DNA of 64,000 bases from Bacillota bacterium (GCA_023425025.1 JAFADG010000012.1:73830-137829), one strand, 5' to 3'. Counted from the stretch's first letter, positions 54,614 through 63,820 are shown. Notes: generated by a model from the sequence alone, not told the origin. Program-made: numbers and translations.

Positions 54614-54641
54614 TTGACAAGCGCCCTTCCTTGCGTATACT
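54614..54641 (+). promoter_or_regulatory. Promoter of the methyltransferase-like gene
   Basis: TTGACA (54614-54619), 16-base spacer, TATACT (54636-54641). Confidence 0.85.
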
Positions 54642-54649
54642 GATAAATG

Positions 54650-54673
54650 TCATATGAGCGTTTGATCATATGA
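54650..54673. promoter_or_regulatory. Tandem palindromes TCATATGA at the transcription start
   Basis: Two identical 8-bp palindromes TCATATGA at 54650-54657 and 54666-54673, 16 bases apart, directly downstream of the -10 box. The layout suits a dimeric or tetrameric repressor. Confidence 0.55.
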
Positions 54674-54716
54674 TGGCAAAGCCGGATCGCCGGAAGACAG
54701 GAAAGGGCGGGGAAAT

Positions 54717-55307
54717 ATGGGGCTTGTACAGTTTTTGATGCTTCTTACGCTATGCGGATTCTATTCGATCTATGCCGTGAAAATGCTGCTGTTGAAAAGG
54801 CGGGGCATCCGGGGCAACCTGCTGGGAAAGGGCGATAAACCCGAGAACGCCAAAATCGTGGAGCTGCTTTTGAACCTTTTCGCGTCCATCGGCACCATCA
54901 TACAGTTCGGCAGCGCGCTTTTTACCGAGCCGGCAGCAGTATCCGTCCTGTACATTCCCGGGCTGATCCTGTCCTTTATGGGCACGGTTTTCTTTGCCGT
55001 CTCCGTCGTCACCATGCGCGACAACTGGCGGGCGGGCTTTGATGAACAACAGAAGACCCAACTGGTCACCCGCGGCATATACCGCATCAGCCGCAATCCG
55101 GCCTTTGTAGGCTTTGACCTTTTGTATATCGGCTGCGCCCTGGTCTTTCCCTTCTGGCTGAACATCGCGGCGGCAATCGCGTCGCTTGCGCTGTTTCATG
55201 TGCAGATCATAGGCGAGGAGCAGTACCTTCAAAAAACCTTCGGGGCGGAGTACGCTGCCTACAAGGCGAAGGTCATGCGGTACCTTGGCATAAGGGCGGC
55301 CAAATAA
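54717..55307 (+). CDS. Isoprenylcysteine carboxyl methyltransferase/NnrU-like membrane protein
   Basis: 196 residues with four to five hydrophobic segments. The C-terminal part (VTRGIYRISRNPAFVGFDLLYIG, then EEQYLQKTFGAEYAAYKAKVMRYLG) matches the ICMT/phospholipid methyltransferase membrane family, whose members bind S-adenosylmethionine and methylate lipids, isoprenoids or protein ends. Substrate unknown. The start follows a GGGCGGGG site. It has a good promoter and a tandem operator. Confidence 0.85.
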   Translation: MGLVQFLMLLTLCGFYSIYAVKMLLLKRRGIRGNLLGKGDKPENAKIVELLLNLFASIGTIIQFGSALFTEPAAVSVLYIPGLILSFMGTVFFAVSVVTMRDNWRAGFDEQQKTQLVTRGIYRISRNPAFVGFDLLYIGCALVFPFWLNIAAAIASLALFHVQIIGEEQYLQKTFGAEYAAYKAKVMRYLGIRAAK

Positions 55308-55313
55308 ACAGTT

Positions 55314-56426
55314 TTATTGCACGTCCTCCCAGCGGATCAGCCCGGGCATCTGCCACCCGCCCAGGGGCTCGTCGAACTGCGGCATCACCGATCCTGGCTG
55401 GGCAGGCAGGTACAGGCTGCGGGTGGGGCGGGTGTCCATGCCTTCCTCCGGGGGCGGCATTGGTTCTTCACTGGCGTTTTTGTACAAAACGCCGTCTAAT
55501 ACCCAAACAGGATAGGCCCAGTATATACCTTTTGTGCTTGGGTCGGCGCACAATCCGTATCCCAGAGAGAGGCTTCTTACCTCCCGCAGCCGTCCGGCAG
55601 CGATCCACTTTTCAAACTCCGTCTTTACCGCGTCAAGGGATAAAAGCGGCACATCGGGGCAAGGCATATCCAGTATGCGAACCATGTTAACGCGGACGGA
55701 ATAGTCGTCCGCGGCCGAGATGTGGGCGGAGGCCATGGCGGAAGGACAGGGCTGTGCTTCCTGAAGGCTTGGGGACAGGCCGCCCGGTCCGCGAGTTAAT
55801 ACCGGTATGCCGCACAGTGCCTGGGCGAAGCTGAATTCATACCCTCCCCAGGTGTTCATGGGGCCGCCGAAATCTTTTGTTTTTCGGTTATAGGCGTACA
55901 GCCGGCCGGTGACCCAAAGGTTGTCCAGGCGGAAATGCTCTTTCCAGCTGCTGCCATACAAGCGGGTGAACACCTGGTCAAAAATGGTAATGGCCTCCCC
56001 GGCGGTAATGGGGTTGTCCATCGTCAGGTGTTTGTCCCAATCAATTTCTACAGGGGTAAGGGTAAATGTCTCACGGAACCAGGCGTCGCCCTTTTTTACA
56101 GGCTGCCTGTTGGGCGATACTTGGCTGAAAGACAGGTAATTGTCACTGTTGGCGGCAACATTGACATCTTTGAGCAGCCCGTTTTGCACGGCGGGCTGTT
56201 TTTCTACCCGCAAAACCGGAAAGGCGCCCACGTTTGGGACAATTATGGGGATATCGACCGTTATCGTCCGTCCATGGGCCTGATAGGTTTCGTGCCAGCC
56301 GGCCGCCGCCTCTTTTTGCAGCTCGGTAATGGACACGTACTCCGCCCGGGAACCGGCGGGCCAGAGAAGCAGGTAGCCAATCACCCAAAGCAGTATCAGC
56401 ACAAACAGCCTGACCGGACTTTTCAT
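55314..56426 (-). CDS. Secreted protein of unknown function (DUF6034-like)
   Basis: 370 residues. Signal-type N-terminus (VRLFVLILLWVIGYLLLWPAGSRA) and then a long extracytoplasmic part with many Trp and Pro. My recollection of DUF6034 in Clostridia resembles the opening SITELQKEAAAGWHETYQAHGRTI, but this is a weak memory and not firm. AAGGGGGA precedes the ATG by 8 bases. It is divergent from the sigma-factor gene and may be one of its targets or its sensing partner (inference). Confidence 0.65.
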   Translation of the reverse strand: MKSPVRLFVLILLWVIGYLLLWPAGSRAEYVSITELQKEAAAGWHETYQAHGRTITVDIPIIVPNVGAFPVLRVEKQPAVQNGLLKDVNVAANSDNYLSFSQVSPNRQPVKKGDAWFRETFTLTPVEIDWDKHLTMDNPITAGEAITIFDQVFTRLYGSSWKEHFRLDNLWVTGRLYAYNRKTKDFGGPMNTWGGYEFSFAQALCGIPVLTRGPGGLSPSLQEAQPCPSAMASAHISAADDYSVRVNMVRILDMPCPDVPLLSLDAVKTEFEKWIAAGRLREVRSLSLGYGLCADPSTKGIYWAYPVWVLDGVLYKNASEEPMPPPEEGMDTRPTRSLYLPAQPGSVMPQFDEPLGGWQMPGLIRWEDVQ

Positions 56427-56500
56427 GGCGGAAATCCCCCTTTATTCGTATACACGCTATATGCCATCATGATGTCAAAACGCAACAAAAAATCATATGC

Positions 56501-56528
56501 TTGCCAAATTTCGGTTTATGTGTATACT
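56501..56528 (+). promoter_or_regulatory. Promoter of the sigma/anti-sigma operon
   Basis: TTGCCA (56501-56506), 16-base spacer, TATACT (56523-56528). Confidence 0.75.
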
Positions 56529-56566
56529 GTTGCCATCGATACCGGCCGGAAGGGGGATGGCGGAAC

Positions 56567-57121
56567 GTGGACGAGCAGCAGTGGCTGGAAAAGCTGTATG
56601 AAGACAATTTTAAGCTTCTGTATCACATCGGCCGCGCCTTTTTGACCGCTTCGCCGGATAGGACAGGCAGGATCGAAGAGGAGATCCACGAGGTATTCCT
56701 GCTGGCCTTGCAGAAGCGGGATAAGCTGTTAAAGCACCCCAATCCCGGCGGGTGGCTGGTGGAGGTCCTGCGCAAGCGGCTTTTGGCCGACTTTCGCAAG
56801 TGGCGCAGGGAGCAAAAGCACCTTGCCTTTTCCCTGGATGGCGAAAGCCTGCCTTTAACGCCGTCAACGGGCGGGGAGGTCGTGTTTGAAGCCGCCGCGG
56901 ATAAGGCAAGGCAGCAGGCCCTTGACCGTCTGCTGGGGCCGGAGGACGCGCTTTTGTTCACGCTGTTTTGCGTGGAGCGGGTGCCGGCCAGGGAACTTAC
57001 GGAGCAATTTTCCATGACGGAGGCGTGCATCCGCATGCGGGCAAGCCGCATCCGCAAAAAGGTGCTCAGCCATCCGGAAATTTTTATGGCCGTCGTTTTT
57101 CTGCTTGCGTTGCGTTTTTGA
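56567..57121 (+). CDS. ECF-like sigma factor
   Basis: 184 residues. Region 2 (LYEDNFKLLYHIGRAFL with DADD-like EEEIHEVFLLAL) and region 4 (LTEQFSMTEACIRMRASRIRKKVL) fit an ECF/sigma-70-like factor with a hydrophobic tail FMAVVFLLALRF. Start GTG 56567 with AAGGGGGA 9 bases ahead; the ATG at 56557 is out of frame. Downstream is a single-span DUF4179 protein, the usual anti-sigma partner in Clostridia. Autoregulation is likely but unproven. Confidence 0.85.
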   Translation: MDEQQWLEKLYEDNFKLLYHIGRAFLTASPDRTGRIEEEIHEVFLLALQKRDKLLKHPNPGGWLVEVLRKRLLADFRKWRREQKHLAFSLDGESLPLTPSTGGEVVFEAAADKARQQALDRLLGPEDALLFTLFCVERVPARELTEQFSMTEACIRMRASRIRKKVLSHPEIFMAVVFLLALRF

Positions 57122-57155
57122 ACCCTTCGGACATAGGCGATATGGAGGCTGAACA

Positions 57156-58370
57156 ATGAACATCCTCAAACGGCGCAAATACAAGGTGTGGCTGCTTGCC
57201 ACGCTGGAAAAGGGCGCGCTTTCCAGGCAGGAGATCGATATCATTCTCCGCGGGCAGCTTTTGCTGCCGGCCCGCAATCGCGATGCGGGGCTGATGCGGG
57301 AATGCGCCGCCGCCTTGACGATGGATGATTCTGATGCCTCCCAAGCGCAAAGGAGGGTTTGGAACATGATTTCAAAGGATGTTGAGCAAATGAAACGGGA
57401 GGCCGCGCAGCGCAAGGCGGTGAGAAGGCGCACTGGGCTGGTTATCGCCATGGTGCTGGTCCTTGCTCTGGCGGCCGCCGGGCTGGCCGCGGCGCTTTCG
57501 CCCCAGGTGTTTTCCTTCCTGTGGGGGCAGGAAAACCCCAACGCCTATGTGCAAAAGGATGCCGCCGGGCTGGTGAAGACAGACCTTGGCCGCATCGAGC
57601 GGGACCATTTGGTGATCACGATCCTGGAGGCCGCCTATGACGGCCAGGAGCTAAGGGTGGTATACTCCGTACGGGATAAAAACGCGCAAAGGCTATACAC
57701 CTATGAGGATGAGGCGCTGCTTGCAAAAGCTGCCGAAGAGGACAGCCTTGGCATCATCTGCGATTGGGTGGTGCTGGACGGCGCGGATGTATTCCTTTCC
57801 GACTGCGGAACAAACCCGGGCGCGCAAAATGGCGAGCTGTTATACTACCTGCAGGCGCTGACGGCGGAACAGGGCGCAAATCCGGAGGGCGATTTCACGG
57901 TGGGCTTGCCCCTTTTCAAGGATACATCCGGCGAAAGGACCAAATCGGTTGTCCCGCCAGAATTGCAGTTTACACTGAACGCGGCGGAGGCGATAAAGCT
58001 TGTCCGCACCGCCGGGCCGGCGGAAGCGACGATCGACGGCGTGAAGTTTTCAATGACGGAAGCCGCCTTCACGCCGGTGGCAGGCTCTATCCGGCTGGAT
58101 GTGACAGGCAATGACGCGGCAAATGCAAGAGCTGTGGTCTATACCTTTGGGCTTGACGCCAGGCTGTATACCCTGGACGGCGTTCCAATCGGCGAACCGC
58201 CCGTGTCGTCTTTCATGGAGCCCAATGGGCAGGACGCTCCTCCCACCGCCATCCTCATGCGCATCGTGCCGCCGGACGTGTGGGCGGAGGAAATGCTGCT
58301 GGCGCTGCCTGACAAGGATGGAAAGCCGGACGCGGTGAAGCGGATCGCCATCAAGCTCAACCAGAAATAG
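57156..58370 (+). CDS. DUF4179-like anti-sigma factor
   Basis: 404 residues: cytoplasmic N-terminus (~1-90), one membrane span (VIAMVLVLALAAAGLAAALS, ~94-113) and a large extracytoplasmic domain rich in beta strands. GGAGG is 7 bases before the ATG. The design (cytosolic sigma-binding part, membrane span, external sensor) with the sigma gene just ahead is the typical anti-sigma arrangement. Ligand unknown. Confidence 0.82.
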   Translation: MNILKRRKYKVWLLATLEKGALSRQEIDIILRGQLLLPARNRDAGLMRECAAALTMDDSDASQAQRRVWNMISKDVEQMKREAAQRKAVRRRTGLVIAMVLVLALAAAGLAAALSPQVFSFLWGQENPNAYVQKDAAGLVKTDLGRIERDHLVITILEAAYDGQELRVVYSVRDKNAQRLYTYEDEALLAKAAEEDSLGIICDWVVLDGADVFLSDCGTNPGAQNGELLYYLQALTAEQGANPEGDFTVGLPLFKDTSGERTKSVVPPELQFTLNAAEAIKLVRTAGPAEATIDGVKFSMTEAAFTPVAGSIRLDVTGNDAANARAVVYTFGLDARLYTLDGVPIGEPPVSSFMEPNGQDAPPTAILMRIVPPDVWAEEMLLALPDKDGKPDAVKRIAIKLNQK

Positions 58371-58398
58371 CACCAACCAGGGTATGCCCCTCAAAATA

Positions 58399-58437
58399 CT
58401 GCCCGGATGGTTCGCGTGGCGCGAATCTTCCGGGCAG
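58399..58437. terminator. Terminator hairpin between convergent genes
   Basis: CTGCCCGGA (58399-58407) pairs with TCCGGGCAG (58429-58437) enclosing TTCGCG/CGCGAA. Confidence 0.7.
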
Positions 58438-58467
58438 CAATGTATGAACAAGGGGATGGCGTCCGCT

Positions 58468-59523
58468 CTACCTTGAGAACAGCATGCTTTCCATCACAAC
58501 CAGATCGCTGTCGTCCTGTATCTTTTTCAAAATTCTCTTTTTGTCCTCGCCTTGAACCGGGATGGGCCGAAAGTCATTGCCGGGGCTAATGCCGGTAGTC
58601 AGCACGGGAACCAATTGCAGCTGCACGCCCAGGTATTTTTCCCCTTCCCACAAAAAGACTGCCTGTACGATACAGGCGTCAAACTCCGTCAGTTTCAAAT
58701 TGCCGCCGAAAACAAAGTTTCCCAAGCTGTACAAAATCACACCGCCGTTGTAGTATTCTATCCCCTGTACCACGTGGGGATGGTGGCCCACCACCAGGTC
58801 GGCGCCAAGATCAATGGCTTCGCGGGCCATCTTCTCCTGCAGGGCGTTGTGTGTTCTTGCATACTCCTTGCCAAAATGACAGGCGTAGATGATAATATCG
58901 CAGCCCATGTCCTCAAGCGCCTGTATATCCCCCGCCATGATATTGCGTTTTTGGCGGTATACGGTCTCCCGTATGCCCCCAAAGCCAATCTTCTTGCCGT
59001 TTACGACGGCGGTGTGCAATTCCTGGTAGCCGCTGAAAGCGATGCCGGCCTGTGTGAGCGCCTCAAGGGTGCTTTCCCGCCCGGCCTTGCCATAGTCAAT
59101 GTAATGGTTGTTGGCGATATTGACCTGTTCCACACTTCCAAGACGCAGGATTTCCGTATATGCGGCAAGGCCACGGAAGGTATGCAGCTTTTCCGTCAGC
59201 CGCCCCTTGACGTTATCCTTTAATACGCCCTCCAGGTTCACAAAGGTGATATCGTCTTGCGCAAACAGCTGCTCGAAGGCTGAAAAAGGCCATGCCATTC
59301 CTTTTTGTGCGATTACATTGTCAAAAGAACTTTCATTCCTGCGCGTTTTTTCTTCGCCGCCCAGCACGCAGTCTCCCGTCATAGTCACAGTCGCCCGGGT
59401 CAGGCCTGCCATTTTTTCAGCGCTCAAAGGCGGATAGCGCGGTAGCTTGGCATCTGCCATCACGCCAAAGGGCAGCGCCAGGAGAAGGATGCACAAGGTC
59501 CACCATGCCGCGTATTTCATCAT
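58468..59523 (-). CDS. CapA/PgsA-family poly-gamma-glutamate-type metallophosphatase-like protein
   Basis: 351 residues. Signal peptide MMKYAAWWTLCILLLALPFG. CapA-type (PGA_cap) calcineurin-like fold: TMTGDCVLGG, FVNLEGVLKD, VNIANNHYIDYGKAG, IIYACHFGKEY, VGHHPHVVQGIEYYNGG. Family members act in capsule or poly-gamma-glutamate attachment or are secreted phosphoesterases of unknown target. ATG 59523 follows AAGGGGA; the longer frame to 59682 lacks a site. No other capsule genes next to it. Confidence 0.87.
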   Translation of the reverse strand: MMKYAAWWTLCILLLALPFGVMADAKLPRYPPLSAEKMAGLTRATVTMTGDCVLGGEEKTRRNESSFDNVIAQKGMAWPFSAFEQLFAQDDITFVNLEGVLKDNVKGRLTEKLHTFRGLAAYTEILRLGSVEQVNIANNHYIDYGKAGRESTLEALTQAGIAFSGYQELHTAVVNGKKIGFGGIRETVYRQKRNIMAGDIQALEDMGCDIIIYACHFGKEYARTHNALQEKMAREAIDLGADLVVGHHPHVVQGIEYYNGGVILYSLGNFVFGGNLKLTEFDACIVQAVFLWEGEKYLGVQLQLVPVLTTGISPGNDFRPIPVQGEDKKRILKKIQDDSDLVVMESMLFSR

Positions 59524-59803
59524 GCGTTCCCCTTCATTTACAATTTGGCGTGCGCCCGGCTGCCGGACCAAAGGCAGGGGGGACTGCCGGCCGGAAAATG
59601 GCGGACACCAATAACGCTGTGCCGCCGGGCGCCGCCCCTTGCATATGTCCTTTCGGACCCAAAACGTGACGGCTTGCGGCAATATTTTTTAACATTACCA
59701 TAAAAATCATGATTTGTGTTCATTTTCCAGGATAAACGTGTAATTGTTACACTTAAAAAGAAGGCCGCCCCTCTGCAGTTGATCAAGAGGAGCGGCATTT
59801 GGT

Positions 59804-60643
59804 TTATGCTTTTGATATCTTTACCGGGATCTGCAGTTCGGTGATATACTCGTTTTCGTCCCCGGCGGCCCAATCGCCCTTGTGGTATATCTCACGCAGC
59901 GGGCCATTTGGTGTGTATCCGTTTTCTTTGATCCAGGCGAAAAAAGATTCGAAGGTCTTGCCAATGGTTGAAAAAGGTCCTTTGTGTATGATGCAGGCCA
60001 TGGTCTCTTCAGCGGGAAGGGTGGTTACGGATACCGCTGCGCCTTCCTTGATTTGCGTATGAAGGGGTTCCGCCACCTCCACATCCAACCGGCCGTCTTC
60101 CTTAAGATTCCACCAGCCGGTGTGGTAGAGCATCATACAGGGGACCGTGCGCCTGCCGCCGGCGGCCAGGATGTGCCGGTTCACTTCGCCCCACAGGGCT
60201 TCCAGTTCTTCATCAAAGCGGCTCTTGTGAAAGGCTTTGCGGATGGTCGCCGCCAGGATGGGTTCCACGCGCTTTATGGCAATTTCATGCATAGCAGGTA
60301 TGCCTCCATTCTTCAGCAAAAAAATGTTGGTGTGGATTCGCTCAAGTCTTGCTGTTTGCAGTTGAAGGGTTTTTTCCAGCGAACCGGCCTTTTCGCTAAG
60401 CAGCTCTATCAGCGAAGCGGCGGCGGGCTTCGCCCGCAAAATCTCCGCGATCTCCGCAAGGGAGCAGCCCGCGTCCTTGAGGGCGAGGATTTTGTTGACG
60501 ATCATCAGCTGATGGGCTTCATAGTACCTGTAGCCCGACTGACGGTCGGTGCGGGCAGGCAGCAAAAGCTCCATCGCTTCGTAATGATACAGCGTCTCCA
60601 CCGAAAGGCCGCAAAGTTTGGAAAATGCACCGGTTGTGAACAT
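59804..60643 (-). CDS. MerR-family regulator with GyrI-like effector domain
   Basis: 279 residues. N-terminal MerR winged helix (FTTGAFSKLCGLSVETLYHYEAMELL, then ADTDRQSGYRYYEA-type arm), coiled coil (~80-115) and a C-terminal GyrI/BmrR-like ligand domain with YLIGPYS-like VTTLPAEETMACIIHKGPF. Probably binds lipophilic or cationic compounds and activates a promoter. ATG 60643 follows GGAGGAG. Its own promoter has the 19-base MerR spacer, so it is likely self-regulated. Confidence 0.9.
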   Translation of the reverse strand: MFTTGAFSKLCGLSVETLYHYEAMELLLPARTDRQSGYRYYEAHQLMIVNKILALKDAGCSLAEIAEILRAKPAAASLIELLSEKAGSLEKTLQLQTARLERIHTNIFLLKNGGIPAMHEIAIKRVEPILAATIRKAFHKSRFDEELEALWGEVNRHILAAGGRRTVPCMMLYHTGWWNLKEDGRLDVEVAEPLHTQIKEGAAVSVTTLPAEETMACIIHKGPFSTIGKTFESFFAWIKENGYTPNGPLREIYHKGDWAAGDENEYITELQIPVKISKA

Positions 60644-60694
60644 AAACTCCTCCATTGGGTCTTGCATAAGGCGCGCGTTCCTTAAGACAATACC

Positions 60695-60725
60695 ATCATA
60701 AAGCCTGGGGTAACCCGGGAGTCAA
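60695..60725 (-). promoter_or_regulatory. MerR-type promoter with 19-base spacer
   Basis: Minus strand TTGACT (60725-60720), a 19-base spacer holding the palindrome GGGTAACCC (60708-60716), then TATGAT (60700-60695). The long spacer is characteristic of promoters that MerR proteins remodel. Confidence 0.8.
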
Positions 60726-60747
60726 GAGGGGATAAGAAAAAAATTTC

Positions 60748-60800
60748 AAAACACTTGCCGCTTCCGGTTCAGCAGCTGAAACAGAAGCGGCAAGTGTTTT
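60748..60800 (-). terminator. Terminator after lysA
   Basis: A perfect 17-bp stem (60748-60764 with 60784-60800) enclosing GTTCAG/CTGAAC, followed on the minus strand by a U-rich run. It lies 177 bases past lysA, beyond the dispersed repeat. Confidence 0.85.
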
Positions 60801-60856
60801 GATAATCGATCAGATATGGGGATTTTCAAGGGGTTTTATCCCTTGAATGGGGTGCA

Positions 60857-60965
60857 GGGGTGAGTGAGCTGAGCGCCGCCAGTGGCGGATGAAGCGAGGC
60901 GAAGGAATCAAGCGAAACGAGCGGTGCGAGCGGCAGCGAAGTAACGCGACGATTGAGCTTGCGGA
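60857..60965 (-). repeat. Dispersed intergenic repeat, copy C
   Basis: On the minus strand it reads CCGCAAGCTCAATCGTCGCG, then CCGCTCGTTTCGC and GGCGGCGCTCAGCTCACTCA, the same order as copies A and B. Sits between lysA and its terminator. Confidence 0.75.
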
Positions 60966-60976
60966 TAAAGCCCCTG

Positions 60977-62242
60977 CTACAGGCCGAGCTTGGGAGCAAT
61001 AGGGTCGATGTCCAGGGTGGCAAAGTAATCCTGGGCGGTTTCGGCGCGGCGGATCAGCTGGAAGCTGCCGTCGGTCTTTAACAGGACCTCCGCGCTGCGC
61101 AGCTTGCCGTTGTAGTTGTAGCCCATGGCATAGCCGTGGGCGCCGGTGTCGTGGATGACCACCACATCGCCCAGGTCGATTTGGGGCAGCGGCCGGTGAA
61201 TGGCAAACTTGTCGTTGTTTTCGCATAGCGAGCCGGTGATGTCGTATACGTGGTCCTCCGGAACGTTCCGCTTGCCGGCGATGTGGATGTGGTGGTACGC
61301 GCCGTACATGGCCGGCCGCATGAGGTTGGCGGCGCAGGCATCCAGGCCGATGTAACTGCGGTAGGTATCCTTGCGGCTGGTGGCGGTGGCGACAAGCCAG
61401 CCGTGGGGGCCGGTCATAAAGCGGCCAAGCTCGGTCTTGATGGCCACGCCACGGATGCCGGCGGCGGTGAATACTTCGTCATAGGCTTCCTTGACGCCCC
61501 GGCCGATGGCGGCGATATCCGCCTTGTCCTGGTCCGGCCGGTAGGGGATGCCGATGCCGCCGGAAAGGTTGATAAAGGCAAGCGTAAGGCCCGATTCATG
61601 GGCAAGCTCCGCCGCCACCTGGAATAAGAGCTTGGCCAGGCCCGGATAATAGCTGTTGTCGGTGGTATTGCTGGACAGGAAGGCATGGATGCCAAAGGAC
61701 TTGGCGCCGAGGGTTTTCAGCGTCTTGAGCCCTTGTGACAGCTGCTCCCTGGTAAAGCCGTACTTGGATTCGCCGGGGTTGCCCATAATGGTGTTGCCGA
61801 TGGCAAAATCTCCGCCGGGGTTGTAGCGGCAGCAGACGCATTCGGGAATGCCGCCGTGCTCCTTCAACACTTCGATGTGGGTGATATCGTCCAGGTTCAC
61901 GAAAGCCCCCAGCCTGCGGGCATAGTCAAACTCCTCCGGGGGCATGGCGTTGGCGCTGAACATGATGTCGCGGCCTACGATGCCCAGTGCTTCGGAAAGC
62001 ATGAGCTCCGTCATGGAGGAGCAGTCGGTGCCGCAGCCCTCTTCCTTTAAAATGCGAAGGATCGTGGGATTGGGCAAAGCCTTTACCGCAAAGTACTCCT
62101 GAAAATCCTCACACCAGGAAAATGCGTTTTTCAGCGCGCGGGCGGTTTGGCGGATGCCTTGCTCGTCATACAGGTGAAAGGGCGTCTGAAATTCCTTGGC
62201 CGCCCGCAAATATACCTCGTCGGGTACGGAAAAGTTGGGCAC
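60977..62242 (-). CDS. lysA: Diaminopimelate decarboxylase
   Basis: 421 residues of the fold-type III PLP decarboxylases. PLP lysine K54 in YFAVKALPNP, NLSGGIGIPY, ELGRFMTGPHGWLV, RPAMYGAYHHI and the CE motif GSLCENNDK, with YAMGYNYN near the end. Converts meso-diaminopimelate to lysine. GTG start 62242 with AAGGAG 9 bases ahead. Follows guaA by 33 bases, so probably co-transcribed. Somewhat divergent from classic LysA, so an ornithine/other amino acid decarboxylase cannot be excluded. Confidence 0.88.
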   Translation of the reverse strand: MPNFSVPDEVYLRAAKEFQTPFHLYDEQGIRQTARALKNAFSWCEDFQEYFAVKALPNPTILRILKEEGCGTDCSSMTELMLSEALGIVGRDIMFSANAMPPEEFDYARRLGAFVNLDDITHIEVLKEHGGIPECVCCRYNPGGDFAIGNTIMGNPGESKYGFTREQLSQGLKTLKTLGAKSFGIHAFLSSNTTDNSYYPGLAKLLFQVAAELAHESGLTLAFINLSGGIGIPYRPDQDKADIAAIGRGVKEAYDEVFTAAGIRGVAIKTELGRFMTGPHGWLVATATSRKDTYRSYIGLDACAANLMRPAMYGAYHHIHIAGKRNVPEDHVYDITGSLCENNDKFAIHRPLPQIDLGDVVVIHDTGAHGYAMGYNYNGKLRSAEVLLKTDGSFQLIRRAETAQDYFATLDIDPIAPKLGL

Positions 62243-62275
62243 GGGGATGCACTCCTTCCAAATATCAGCCCGGAA

Positions 62276-63820
62276 TCACTCCCACTCAATGGAGGCCGGG
62301 GGCTTGGTGGTAACGTCGAAGACCACGCGGTTCACATGGGGCACCTCGTTGACGATGCGCTCGCTGATGCGGGCGATCACGTCATAGGGGATACGGGCCC
62401 AGTCGGCGGTCATAAAGTCGTCGGTGGTCACGGCCCGAAGGGCCAGGGTATAATCATAGGTGCGCTCATCGCCCATCACGCCCACGGAGCGGACGCCGGT
62501 GAGTACCGTAAAATACTGGTGCACCTGGCCGTTTAAATTGGCAGCGGCGATCTCCTGGCGGAGAATCGCGTCGCTTTCCCTAACGATGTGCACCTTTTCC
62601 GGCGTCACGTCGCCCATCACGCGGATGGCAAGGCCCGGGCCGGGGAAGGGCTGGCGCCAAACCAGATCGGCGGGCAGGCCCAGGGTCACGCCCAGCTTGC
62701 GGACCTCGTCCTTAAAGAGCATGCGCAGGGGCTCCACCAGGCTGGTAAAGCCCAGCTGCGCCGGCAGGCCGCCCACGTTGTGGTGGCTTTTGATCACCGC
62801 GCTGCCCTTGACGCTGCCGCTTTCGATGACATCGGGATAAATGGTGCCCTGGGCAAAGTGGTCCAGCTTGCCCAGCTTTTGCGCTTCTTCCTTAAAGACC
62901 TCCACAAAGTCGCGGCCGATGATCTTGCGCTTTTGCTCAGGGTCAGAAACGCCGGCCAAATCTTTGAAGAACTTGGCGCTGGCGTCGGCGTGCACAAGAT
63001 GCACGGGAAAGACCTTGCTAAAGATTTCCACCACCTGCTCGGCCTCACCCTTGCGCATAAACCCGTGGTCCACGAACACGCAGGTCAGCCGGTCGCCGAT
63101 GGCCTGGTACAACAGCGCCGCGGCCACGGAGGAATCGACGCCGCCGGATAAGCCCAGCAGCACCGTGCCCGTTTCGCCCACCTGCTCCGCAATGCGGCGG
63201 ATGGCCATTTGGGCATAGGCTTCCATGGACCAGTCGCCCACGCAGCCGCAGATATCCTTCAAAAAGTTTTTCAGGATCACAGCGCCTTCCTGGGTGTGGG
63301 TGACTTCGGGGTGGAACTGCACCCCGAAAAGACGCTTTCGTTTGTGCTCCATGGCCGCGATGGGGCAGTTGTCGCTGTGGGCGGCGGCTTCAAAGCCCTC
63401 GGGCAGCTTGGATACCTGGTAGGTGTGGCTCAGCCAGCAGACGGAGGCAGGGGAAGCGTTCGCAAACAGCCCGTCACGCTTGTCCATGGTGACCAGGTTG
63501 CGGCCATACTCCCGCTGGTCGGGCCGCGTGACCTGGCCGCCCAGGAGAACCGACATTAATTGCATGCCGTAGCAGATGCCCAGCACCGGCACGCCCAGCT
63601 CAAAGATGCCCACGTCGCAGCTGGGGGCGTCCTGATCCAGCACGCTGGCAGGGCCCCCACTTAAAATAATACCCACCGGCTGTAATTTTTCAATCTGCCG
63701 GAGGGACGCAGTATAAGGCACTACTTCTGAATATACGTTATTCTCCCGCACGCGCCGGGCGATCAACTGGGTATACTGGCCGCCAAAATCCAGGATCACC
63801 ACACATTGGGTCGAAAGCAT
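62276..63820 (-). CDS. guaA: GMP synthase (glutamine-hydrolysing)
   Basis: 514 residues, normal length. Glutaminase part: VVILDFGGQYTQLIARRVRE, catalytic Cys83 in LGICYGMQ, His/Glu in FGVQFHPEVTHT. ATP pyrophosphatase part: LGLSGGVDSSVAAALL and the dimerisation C-terminus. Last step in GMP synthesis from XMP. AAGGAGG 9 bases before the ATG. Promoter TTGCTT-17-CAGAAT upstream; the leader has one small hairpin. Confidence 0.96.
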   Translation of the reverse strand: MLSTQCVVILDFGGQYTQLIARRVRENNVYSEVVPYTASLRQIEKLQPVGIILSGGPASVLDQDAPSCDVGIFELGVPVLGICYGMQLMSVLLGGQVTRPDQREYGRNLVTMDKRDGLFANASPASVCWLSHTYQVSKLPEGFEAAAHSDNCPIAAMEHKRKRLFGVQFHPEVTHTQEGAVILKNFLKDICGCVGDWSMEAYAQMAIRRIAEQVGETGTVLLGLSGGVDSSVAAALLYQAIGDRLTCVFVDHGFMRKGEAEQVVEIFSKVFPVHLVHADASAKFFKDLAGVSDPEQKRKIIGRDFVEVFKEEAQKLGKLDHFAQGTIYPDVIESGSVKGSAVIKSHHNVGGLPAQLGFTSLVEPLRMLFKDEVRKLGVTLGLPADLVWRQPFPGPGLAIRVMGDVTPEKVHIVRESDAILRQEIAAANLNGQVHQYFTVLTGVRSVGVMGDERTYDYTLALRAVTTDDFMTADWARIPYDVIARISERIVNEVPHVNRVVFDVTTKPPASIEWE

